Below are positions 55,795-64,000 of a stretch of 64,000 nucleotides of DNA, piece by piece. The notes under the pieces are model-generated. The model was not told the origin of the DNA. It was given only the letters and a program-made list of their open reading frames with translations, and did not search any database. Position 1 is the first letter of the stretch; each line of letters opens with the position of its first letter. The stretch spans positions 49,227,719 through 49,291,718 of the forward strand of contig CM046001.1 of the NCBI GenBank assembly GCA_025175895.1. Direction: 5' to 3'. The translations under genes and the position numbers were made by a program. Source of the stretch: Wurfbainia villosa. Lineage: Eukaryota; Streptophyta; Magnoliopsida; Zingiberales; Zingiberaceae.

Positions 55795-57415
55795 TGTAAA
55801 AATCGCAAATGTACAGTTGTCATCAAGTAATAAAAAATATCGATCCCACAGGGACTAGAACTCGATTAATAATTTATTATGTGAACCTAGATCGTCTAGA
55901 CTAGAATCATAGTTGAGGAGTTTGTCTAAAATCTAATTACAATTTAAATGGATGTAAGGATGTAGAAATATTGCAATAAAAGAAAATAGGGAAATCCGAT
56001 GTAAGAGGATGATTCTAGGACTTTGATTTCACTTAGATAATTGTAAACGTTAACCCTATCTCTAGTTTCTTATTCTCAATAATTTCTCGTGTAGGTAGGT
56101 CATCTTGATTTATCCGATGTGAACTTTTGGAACTACACCGACATACCTACTCCAATCGAAGCCTACTTTTAGAGTGATAGAGTTGAGAGATTGCTTTCTC
56201 AAAGAGGCCCCTATCACATGGCCCCACAACCCCAAGTTGCCTACTCCTACTATGTGACCTTGGCTTGGAGTCGATCTATTAAGTTCTATAACAACCTATG
56301 AACCCTCGTGGCAAATTTGATCTAATGTCGTAGCCAATCCCTCCACGTTGCGATTCTTTTATGGATTGAAGGATAGGGTTCACCTTTTAGTCCATCCTCA
56401 CACCTATAGAATTATGACCCATTACTTTTGGCATGTAATTCATATAAGCACAATAGAGCCGGAACACTAATAATTATATCATAAAAACAAGAAATAAGAA
56501 TAGAAGTAAAAAAACAATGATGAATTCACTGCATATTAACGTTTACAAATCATGGAGGCTACTCCCTCATCCTAAAATCTAGGGAACTATTCCATAAGAA
56601 TGGAGGAACAATCACAAGACATCATATAAACAATAAATACAATTGAAATTGGAAAGAAATTTAGAGAAGGAAAACTTAGGCAATTCCGATGTGAGTCCCT
56701 CCGGTGTGGTGGCATCAATCTCCTTCTTCTCCTTGCGAATCCAATAGCATTTCCGGCGCATTTTATAGCTCCCAACATCCTCTCTTTGCGTCCTCCTTGC
56801 TGCCATATTTATAGGTTAGCTCCCACTCCTCCAAATACGTGAAAACCTAATTGTTTGAATCATATGACACCACCACACAACCGTGTGTAGCACACACAAC
56901 CCGCTCGTGTGCAAGGTTGGAGGCTACAAAATGACTAGGCATGACCATGCTAATGAGGCACGACCATGCCAATGAGGCATGACCCATGTTCTTGGCTGGA
57001 GAATTTTTGGAATTGAAGCACGTCAGTGTGTGGGACACATGCCCTGCCATACCTTCCTCGGGTGAAAAACCTCGTCGCACTGATCTCATACGGTCTTCTC
57101 TTGGGATGAAGCACGACCGTCCATATGAGGCATGGCCCAACTATTTTCTTTGCTAGAAATTCTCTTCCTTTACTTTTTTCGGGGATGCACGCTCGCATCT
57201 CTTGACTTGGCCAGTGCGTGCCTCCATCGATACTCATGATAATGCCTCATTTTTGTACCTAAATCTTCATCCTGTCAACTAAAATCACACAAGCAGATCT
57301 TCGAATGAAGATAATGAACAAATGATGTAAAGTAGAGTAAATACATGATAAATGTCATAAAAAAATGGAGTAGAATGTGTGTCAAAATGATAGCTAAAAC
57401 TCTATATAAATTACA
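55795..57415 (-). mobile_element. 5' LTR of a gypsy element, minus orientation
   Basis: In plus coordinates it starts TGTAAAAATCGC and seems to end near ATTACA at 57,415. The blocks around CGATCCCACAGGGACTAG (55,850) and the adjacent primer site identify a Tat-like LTR. The rest of this element to the left is only about 60 bp, so it is truncated. Repeats of GCACGACCATGCCAATGAGGC near 56,940-56,990. The ORFs 56,587-57,460 are shadows. Confidence 0.65.
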
Positions 57416-57419
57416 CACT

Positions 57420-58690
57420 GATGCGGGTGCGGGGGAAAAATCCGTTCGCTCCGTTTTCAAGGCGATGAAGCGATGAGGGAGGTCTCGGAATATTCTCCCC
57501 CGGCAGCGATCAGTAAAGAATAAGAAAATGAAGTAGACGAAACGCGAAAACCCGACACCAGCAATCGAGATTCAGACACGAGATGTAACGTGGTTCGGAA
57601 TAAGGATTCCTACTCCACGGGGGTGAGGTTTCTCACCAGATGCGGTGCCTAAGCACTTTCACTATGAAGATCCTCCTTTACAGAAAGCAAGTTTCCGAAG
57701 GTGGAGGAGAAAGGACCTCTTACAATGATGTTACAAGATGAGGAAAATACAAGAGACTTAACAAACAGCAGATCTCCGTCTTCCTTCTCCGGCGAGATCG
57801 TTCTTCCTTTTTCTCTCGTCTCCTCTTCTCTCTTGCTGGATGCGAATGATTGCGGATCGATCTTTTCCTTTCTTTTTCTCCCTCTCTCCCTTTTATCTTC
57901 CCTCCTCCTTCAACATAACGTCGTGGATTATCTCCATCATACACGTGGGCACCACCTCCTCCTGGAGAATAATTCTGTTACACATATGAGGAACGAGGAC
58001 TCCCCTGAATATTGCGTGGGGCCCCCCAAGTCGTTGCATAGTACCTTTCCCTTTACTTTTCAGGCAACGAGGTTAAACTGTCTCCCTCACCCCTCTGCTT
58101 TGGGTGAAGTTAACTTAGGCCCCTATACCATAGGTGACCTAGCCTTAGGGTTTCTCCTTAAACCGAACCAATTCTCCTTTTGCCCGTACCAAACTTCTTT
58201 CGCGTCGATTAGGTTGAGTTGACCCTTCCTCCATCCCATTGGCTTCTGGAATTGCCTAGTTGAACCAGTTCCTAGTCCTCTGTTAGCGAAGTGCCTTCCG
58301 CCTCTTTTCCACCTGCGTCCCTTGCTTCTAGCATTCGCCCGTGCCGATGGCTCTCGCTACTTGCGCCCGTGTCAATTACTTCCGATAACTCTCGCCCATG
58401 TTAATGGCTTCGTCTAACTTTCGCCTGCGATAATGGCCGATAACTCTCGCCCGTGCAATGACTTGATAACTCTACTTTGTACTGCAATGGCTAAGCCGTC
58501 TAACTCTCGCCCGTGCAGTGGCCGATAACTCTCGCCCGAACTGTTTCTCCTTTTCCCCTTTGGCTGAACCACGTGTTTTGGAATGGGTCACGGGTCACCT
58601 GCTAACTCTTCTATTGGGAATTAGGTAGAAAAAGTACCAGTAGTATCATTAGTCAACCCCGAAAAATAGTCAAGTGAAGTTATAAGCTTG
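57420..58690 (-). mobile_element. SIRE-like LTR, minus orientation (approximate limits)
   Basis: Reads (plus) AACGTGGTTCGGAATAAGG and CCTACTCCACGGGG near 57,590-57,620, the reverse complement of the SIRE-like LTR block seen at 40,245. Its tail (58,330-58,545) contains imperfect repeats of TAACTCTCGCCCGTGC with ATGGCT links, unit about 40 bp. ORF 57,701-58,222 is a shadow. Ends are not proven. Confidence 0.5.
58330..58545. repeat. Minisatellite AACTCTCGCCCGTGC
   Basis: About five imperfect copies of a unit with CTCTCGCCCGTGC..AATGGC, within the LTR. Confidence 0.65.
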
Positions 58691-58852
58691 ACTTTCCAAA
58701 TGTGCATAAAGTTTATGCCCTATTCTTCATTCCTCCGTTTGAATCCACCTTTTCCTTTATAACTCCCTTGTATGCCCCCGAGGCGGCCCGATGGGCCCAT
58801 GGGCTCCGCTTCTCCTTCTCTCTTCGTGAAATTGAATCGTCACGGGAAACTC

Positions 58853-58860
58853 TATATAAA
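58853..58860 (+). promoter_or_regulatory. TATA box upstream of the gag-like gene
   Basis: TATATAAA, about 160 bases before the ATG at 59,019. It is in the right place to start a transcript through the gag-like ORFs. Confidence 0.5.
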
Positions 58861-59018
58861 CCTCCGCCTTCTCCTCTTAGGTATCATTTAGCGTGCCTAA
58901 CAATCCAGTCTGTTCTTCTTCTTCCGCGATTTTCACCGTGGTGTTTGGTGGTCAGTCCCCCCCTTCTCACGCGATTCTCCCTTTCCCCCGAGTAAGTGCT
59001 CTGCTTAGTTTAACACCC

Positions 59019-59690
59019 ATGGCTCCTAGGACCACCCTTCCACCTGCCTGGTATGAACACACCGTAACTCAGTTAGATTGCAACCATTACTTCTTTAACA
59101 TTAAGAACGACTACATAGCCCCCTCTATAAAATGCTGCTTCACAACTAAAATACATCGACCTCACAACCCTCCTCCTGGCTTGACCTGCTTTTTCTCCGA
59201 ACAATTTCTTAACGGCCTATCCCTGCCGGTACCCTCGGTCTATTTGGACCTTCTAGACTTCTATGGACTACCCCTGAACCAATTCACCCCCAACTCCTTC
59301 CGAATTCTATCGGGAGCCCACATAGTGTTCCAACATTTGAACCTCCTTTGGAACTATTCCATTGCTTCTTCTAATTAAAGTCTTCTAAGGCGAGGCCTCT
59401 TCTATTTGTCTAGTCGTTGATTTGTCAATTTCAGTGAACACGCCTACTTCCCTGAGGGAAAAGCCTTTGTACTTCTTTGTACAACTTCCTGAGTCTTTAC
59501 CTTATTCTGATACTTGGAAGGTAGACCTTCCCGAATTACCTTCCTTCCGGGACATGAGGACCAAATGTCCTTTCCCGGAGGTGTATAGAGTTTTAGGAGA
59601 GCTACACTACTGTTTGAACTAGCTGCTAGAGACTCCCCTCTTGCGTCATTTTGGATTGTCTCCTCTACCTCTGACGACTTCGGTTGCTGT
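59019..59690 (+). pseudogene. Gypsy-type gag-like protein (putative gypsy-type transposon domain)
   Basis: The plus frame from ATG 59,019 reads through HNPPPGLTCFFSEQFLNGL, SLPVPSVYLDLLDFYGLPLN and QFTPNSFRIL. It matches the Pfam family Transposase_28 (PF04195, putative gypsy type transposon), in which a KVHxPPPGF..PLPPFYLDLLxFYGLAPxQLTPNxW pattern is typical. A stop at 59,376 and a frame change separate it from a second part (59,422-59,622, PLYFFVQLPESLPY..WKVDLP), which ends at a TAG near 59,621. Probably non-autonomous element or domesticated-gene fragments. Confidence 0.65.
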
Positions 59691-59765
59691 AGGTAGGATG
59701 CTATTTAACTGACAATAAGACTTCATTTCTGCGTTATTCATCTTTCCTGACAACATACCTTGCAG

Positions 59766-60990
59766 ATAACCTGATGCAGAAGACTTTGGTAGAAGGGGAG
59801 GCGATTGAGGCCGAGAAGAAGAAGAAAACCTCGACCAAAAGAGGTAAATCAACTGCAGTTCCATCATCTCCTCGTAAAAAGCTACGGCTTATCAAGAAAG
59901 GAGCCTCGAGTTCCTCGGCTCTTCCTCTCTCATCTTCGGACCAGTTAGAGTCTCGTTCTCTAGCCATCTATGAACCAAGGAAAGGAGGCAATACTTCCCC
60001 TGCCCCTTCTTCATCCCCTCAAGGAGAGGATTCCCCCTCCCATTTTTTACATTCTTCCCCGTCTGCCCAGAATTCGCCCCCATCCCCTCCTACAGAACTT
60101 CCCCCCACTCCCAAACCTTCCGACCCGAGAGCGGCTCCTGTTCCCCTTCGTTGTATCGGACCTTCCACCTCTGCTGAAGGGGAAGACCCCCCTATTCCCG
60201 TTCCTCCGAGGGCCACATTAGGATCCTTGCTGAAAATTCGGCATCCTTCGGAGGTGAAGTTCTTCAATCAATCGGGCGTACAGGCCCCTTGTGAACAAGT
60301 AGGCAAACTACTGGCGGAGGTATCTATTGTTTCTTCGTTTCTTCTTTACCCTGCCTATTTTCATATACTGGCGTGTACTAATAGCTTGTTCTTCTTCAGG
60401 CCGCCACCCAATATAGTAGTATGATAACCCATCTGGCCCGATTCCAATCAGCTGTGGAAACTCGCCACTTCGCCGCTGTGTCTCAATGTAAAAACTCGCC
60501 CAGAATCGAAAGCGAGCAAGAGGCGAAAGAAAAGGATATGAGGGGCCAATGCGAAGACGCAATGATGCAAGTGGCTCTGCTTCAGAGTGAGAAAGAAGAG
60601 CTGCAGCGGAAGAATGAGGAATTGGAGCAGCGGATTTTCCTCCAGTCTAGTGAGCTGCAACAGATAGATGAATTGGCGCGGGAACTGAGGGAGTATAAAG
60701 GGCACCTGGGAGATGCCATGATTAACTCTGCAAAATCCTCAACCACCATCCTACAGCTTCAGCAGGAGCGCTCCAGGCTCCAATTGGAGCGTCAAGCTTG
60801 GGAGGCCACCAGGAAATCTTGTACAGAGAAATGCGCGGAGCTCTCTTCCTTGGTGGCAGCTCTTCCTCAAACCTTGTCCATAATGGCTCAGCAGCAAGCC
60901 CTTCTTCATCAAGAATATCATAAAGCTCTTTCGGCTTTGGGTCAGAGCCATCTGGTGACCGAGAAAGATGCTCTGGCGATCGAATCGTGA
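59766..60990 (+). CDS. Gag-like coiled-coil protein with a spliceosomal intron
   Basis: Exon 59,766-60,319 (DNLMQKTLVEGEAI, a Lys-rich nuclear-type stretch, then Pro/Ser-rich), intron 60,320-60,399 (GTATCT..TTCTTCAG, 80 bases), exon 60,400-60,990 (AATQYSSMITHL). Phase 0 is kept and the join is clean. Upstream, an acceptor TTGCAG at 59,765 suggests a further exon behind it. Residues after the intron are a long coiled coil (about 190 residues; heptads in EKEELQRKNEELEQRI and later). Such proteins follow PF04195 domains in many plant elements. No catalytic function is apparent. The frame is open across both exons. Confidence 0.6.
60320..60399 (+). other. Intron inside the gag-like coiled-coil gene
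   Basis: GCGGAG/GTATCT ... CTTCTTCAG/GCC, 80 bases, with a pyrimidine-rich acceptor. Removing it joins LLAE with AATQYSS in frame. Confidence 0.7.
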
Positions 60991-61594
60991 CAATGAGCCT
61001 AACTAGCCCGATGTCAAAATCAAATGAAGGAGCAGCGGTGACCTCAAGAGCAGATACGTCAAGAAGGGAGTAGACTTGTTCATATTAGGTTTCGAGGGGG
61101 CTGTGGCTCAAAACGCCGAACAAGGATATCCGCCTCCTGGCACGAACACTAGCTACTTAGATCCTGTATCGGCGTTGGCTAATTGTTCCCCCGAACGATT
61201 TGAACTGTAACCTCCAGTACTGTCTTTTCTGTAATAACTTTTTCTTTCTTAGAGGACTTTTATCAATATGTGCATCCATTACGGTCCATGCGGGTTCCCT
61301 AACGAGTCGAGGTTTCGGACCAATTTTGAGCTTCCTTGTCATTTCTTTACGTACCACATAACGCCATCGCTGGTGGTTCGGGGCTCTCTTACTGATATTT
61401 TGCCTACTAGTATCCACATCCGCCCGATTTTGGTTGGACGTCACTTTAAATGGCCTTTTGCGTTGATTTTCCCTATCCTTCCTCCCGGAAAAGATGCGGC
61501 CTCTTCATCTTCTCCCCTTCCCAGAACTTTTTCGTCATTCTCCTTCCATTATAAATCCTTTGTCCCCTTGTCTTAAATCTGTTATCTTACCATC
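60991..61594. other. Region after the coiled-coil gene, no gene seen
   Basis: Only a decayed continuation of the gag-like protein (SRLVHIRFRGGCG near 61,060-61,100) and short unconvincing ORFs. The ORFs 61,157-61,576 overlap on both strands. Confidence 0.4.
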
Positions 61595-62043
61595 ATGGCT
61601 TCAGCAGGGCATCCCATTGAAATTTCTTCGGAATCAGACTCTTTTGAAATACAGGACTGGGTCTCTGAGGATGATGCAGATTCGGAGACCCAGTCAACCG
61701 CCCCTGCAGTCTTCCCTCCCTACCTTTTCCGCCTTCGGTCCAACTCCCACCCCTCGGTGAGATCCTTCGCGCTCCTTTTCCTCCTTCCGCGCAGGTGTGG
61801 AATCCTCCCTTCACGTGGGAATATCGATGGGAGATCCTCATGTGCGGCCGTGATCTTCCCCCGCTTCCAGACGTGGCTTCGTGCGATTCCTTGGCCGAGA
61901 TTCATCCTTCCTCTTTTGATGAAGGTCCACCAGTTCTTCCTCCACCTCAAGGCGAGCGTTTCCGAGTCATATTGGCTCCTTCTCCCCCCAAAGAGACATC
62001 TCCCGTCTCATCTGTCAAGAGTAATCGGGGAAAGTCTGTATAA
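61595..62043 (+). pseudogene. Short acidic-then-proline-rich ORF, one frameshift, function unknown
   Basis: Starts MASAGHPIEISSESDSFEIQ at 61,595, acidic and Ser-rich. In another frame the same stretch continues as VWNPPFTWEYRWEIL (from 61,795) and ends GKSV at 62,043. A single-base shift between about 61,700 and 61,790 would join the two. Pro-rich middle. I do not recognise the family. It may be an accessory ORF of the same element. Confidence 0.4.
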
Positions 62044-62326
62044 ATCAAGCCAATGTAATTATTTCAAATATATTAATGAAATAAAGAAGGAAAACGATAT
62101 CTGCTTTTGTCTTTTTTTTTCTGTAGAAGTAAGGTTTCTGTTTTCAGAAGGATGGTACCCGGATCCGAACACACACTTTTCTGTCAGTTCTCAGGGATTC
62201 GGACCCTCTTAATTACGGTTGTCTTCCCGTCGACCTTCCCACTACCGCCTCCACGTTTCCCTTTCTTTACTGGCATTTATGGTCCCTACCTCTTCTACCA
62301 ATAAATGCATTCCTCCCCTTCGTTGC

Positions 62327-62333
62327 TATAAAA
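62327..62333 (+). promoter_or_regulatory. TATA box before the small coiled-coil ORF
   Basis: TATAAAA, about 115 bases before the ATG at 62,443. Confidence 0.4.
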
Positions 62334-62442
62334 ATCCACCGACCTTTACCTGATAGCTTCCACCATTCTCCTTTGTCCTTTGCTTGTCATGGACAGAATA
62401 TCTATCGAGCAGCGGAGTTCCTCGCCTTCTAAAGAATGATAA

Positions 62443-62613
62443 ATGGCCAGCATCTTAGAGGAACAAGTGAAGTGTTTACAACAACAGCTAGAGGAAACCT
62501 CCGCCAACAATTGTTCCCTGCGCCAACAACTGATCGGGTCCCAAAAAGAACTGTCCAAGCAAATCTTCTTGAAGCAGTCTTATCTTCAATGGCCATCTGC
62601 GCCAACCATATAA
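62443..62613 (+). CDS. Small coiled-coil ORF (56 codons)
   Basis: MASILEEQVKCLQQQLEETS.. with leucines and glutamines in heptad positions, to SAPTI then TAA. It resembles the coiled-coil part of the gag-like protein in style. No homolog recognised. It overlaps an ORF on the opposite strand and one in another frame, which I treat as shadows. Could be chance. Confidence 0.35.
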   Translation: MASILEEQVKCLQQQLEETSANNCSLRQQLIGSQKELSKQIFLKQSYLQWPSAPTI

Positions 62614-62940
62614 AGAAACTCCATCCGTTCCGCCTAACAAAGAATTGTAATACCCTAGATGTATTAGGGTTTCTCTTGTTGTTTCTCCTTGTAGATGGCT
62701 GGGAGTATGTAGTCCTCCCGTATCATCGAACTTCCCTAGTTTATCTCCTTCCTCCAGGACCTTCTGAGTTGTACTACTCTCTACTCCTTTTGTATTTACA
62801 TGTAATTTGTGGCATATTTTGGCTCTCCCGTCTTTTCAATCTGCTGGGTATATAAACCCCTTAGACGAGCCGACTCTGCTATTGCACAAGAATACAACCA
62901 TATAAAGTTGATTAATACAAGCAACTGAGACATAGAACAA
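62614..62940. other. Spacer before the minisatellite, no gene seen
   Basis: A pyrimidine-rich stretch with TATAAACC near 62,851. ORFs here read into the minisatellite on the minus strand. Confidence 0.4.
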
Positions 62941-62944
62941 ATAA

Positions 62945-64000
62945 TAACCGAGGAATTTCGGTTCTTCCGTTCCACCACCACACGGGGATATCTTCCGCTT
63001 TGCGGGGATGGCAATTTGCATAAATAGAGTAAATAATAACCGAGGAGTCCCGGTTCTTCCGTTCCACCACCACACGGGGATATCTTCCGCTTTGCGGGGA
63101 TGACAATTTGCATAAATAGAGTAAATAATAACCGAGGAGTCTCGGTTCTTCCGTTCCACCACAACACGGGGATAACTTCCGCTCTGCGGGGATAGCACTT
63201 TATATATAATATAAGTAGTAACCGATGTATTTCGGTTCTTCCGTTCCACCACCACACGGGGATGTTCTTCCGCTCTGCGGGGATAGCACTTTATATATAA
63301 CATAAGTAGTAACCGAGGAGTCTCGGTTCTTCGGTTCCACCACCACGAGGGGATGTTCTTCCGCTCTGCGGGGATAGCATTTTGTATATAGAGTAAATAG
63401 TAACCGAGGAGTCTCGGTTCTTCCGTTCCACCACCACACGGGGATAAACTTCCGCTCTGCGGGGATAGCATTTTGCATATAAAGTAAGTAGTAACCGAGG
63501 AATCTCGGTTCTTCCGTTCCACCACCACCCGGGGATAAACTTCCGCTCTGCGGGGATAGCATTTTGTATATAAAGTAAATAGTAACCGAGGAATCTCGGT
63601 TCTTCCGTTCCACCACCACACGGGGATAAACTTCCGCTCTGCGGGGATAGCATTTCATATATAGAGTAAATAGTAACCGAGGAGTCTCGGTTCTTCCATT
63701 CCACCACCACACGGGGATAAACTTCCGCTCTGCGGGGATAGAATTTTGTATATAAAGTAAGTAGTAACCGAGGAATCTCGGTTCTTCCGTTCCACCACCA
63801 CACGGGGATAAACTTCCGCTCTGCGGGGATAGCATTTCATATATAGAGTAAATAGTAACCGAGGAGTCTCGGTTCTTCCATTCCACCACCACACGGGGAT
63901 AAACTTCCGCTCTGCGGGGATAGCATTTCATATATAGAGTAAATAGTAACCGAGGAATCTCGGTTCTTCCGTTCCACCACACGGGGATAAACTTCCGCTC
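62945..64000. repeat. Minisatellite of about 91 bp per unit, at least 11 units, running off the window
   Basis: Units begin near 62,947, 63,039, 63,131, 63,221, 63,312, 63,403, 63,494, 63,585 and on to the window end (spacing 90-92). Each has ACCGAGGA(A/G)TCTCGGTTCTTCCGTTCCACCACC-like sequence split into shorter constant parts, CACACGGGGATA, CTTCCGCTCTGCGGGGATAGC and a variable A/T link such as ATTTTGTATATAAAGTAA. AACCGAG..CTCGGTT and CCGC..GCGG form two hairpins per unit. Long minus-strand ORFs (up to 261 codons) are the repeat translated in all three frames and are not genes. Confidence 0.9.

Noticed and set aside
62836..63982. Very long overlapping minus-strand ORFs (up to 261 codons) with WWWNGRT repeats
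   Set aside because: They are the 91-bp minisatellite translated in its three frames. Repeats of 90-92 bp without stops would produce these by chance; there is no start, domain or codon structure.
1..64000. CRISPR array, rRNA, or endogenous viral sequence
   Set aside because: No spacer-repeat pattern, rRNA core or viral coat or movement protein pattern was seen. The tandem repeats have no unique spacers of constant length, and all reverse transcriptases are of copia or gypsy type.

Overview
This window comes from a plant nuclear genome. It is AT-rich, and almost all of it is LTR retrotransposons (Ty1/copia SIRE-like and Tork/Tnt1-like types, and Ty3/gypsy) plus one CACTA/EnSpm DNA transposon. 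The only cellular gene I can support is MKP1, the plant MAP kinase phosphatase, on the minus strand at 43,689-53,242. The element types fit a repeat-rich angiosperm, probably a monocot. I cannot name the species from the sequence alone.

Layout. 1-3,702: two head-to-tail copies of one long terminal repeat with no interior. 3,703-7,737: a rearranged, gag-only SIRE-like copia element whose left LTR is inverted. 7,738-17,258: an old copia fragment in minus orientation, split in its gag region by a complete copia element (8,618-17,253, minus strand, target duplication GCAAC). 17,815 to about 42,880: one CACTA element on the minus strand (TNPA-like gene, then TNP2 transposase). Its TNP2 gene is broken by three insertions. 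The first is a Ty3/gypsy element (22,354-37,728), which itself holds a solo copia LTR and a 5'-truncated copia. The other two are a solo LTR at 37,855-40,011 (duplication CTTTT) and a solo LTR at 40,101-41,717 (duplication TTTTA).

43,689-53,480: MKP1. A long exon carries the dual-specificity phosphatase, the gelsolin-like region, a probable calmodulin-binding segment and the C-terminal region. A single in-frame TGA interrupts it. A 13-codon last exon seems to lie 7.2 kb away, and the intron between them holds a complete SIRE-like gag-only element (44,694-50,245) and a SINE (44,183-44,411) with a 19-bp target duplication.

53,700-64,000: AT-rich DNA, a possible decayed SINE, pieces of LTRs, then a gag-like gene region (putative gypsy-type domain, coiled coil) with at least one clear spliceosomal intron. 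It ends in a minisatellite of about 91 bp per unit that runs off the window; each unit has two short perfect hairpins.

The region is best read as a stratified insertion record. Removing the insertions in order restores reading frames in the older layers (TNP2, the old copia gag), which supports the boundaries given. No CRISPR, rRNA, functional tRNA or viral gene was seen.
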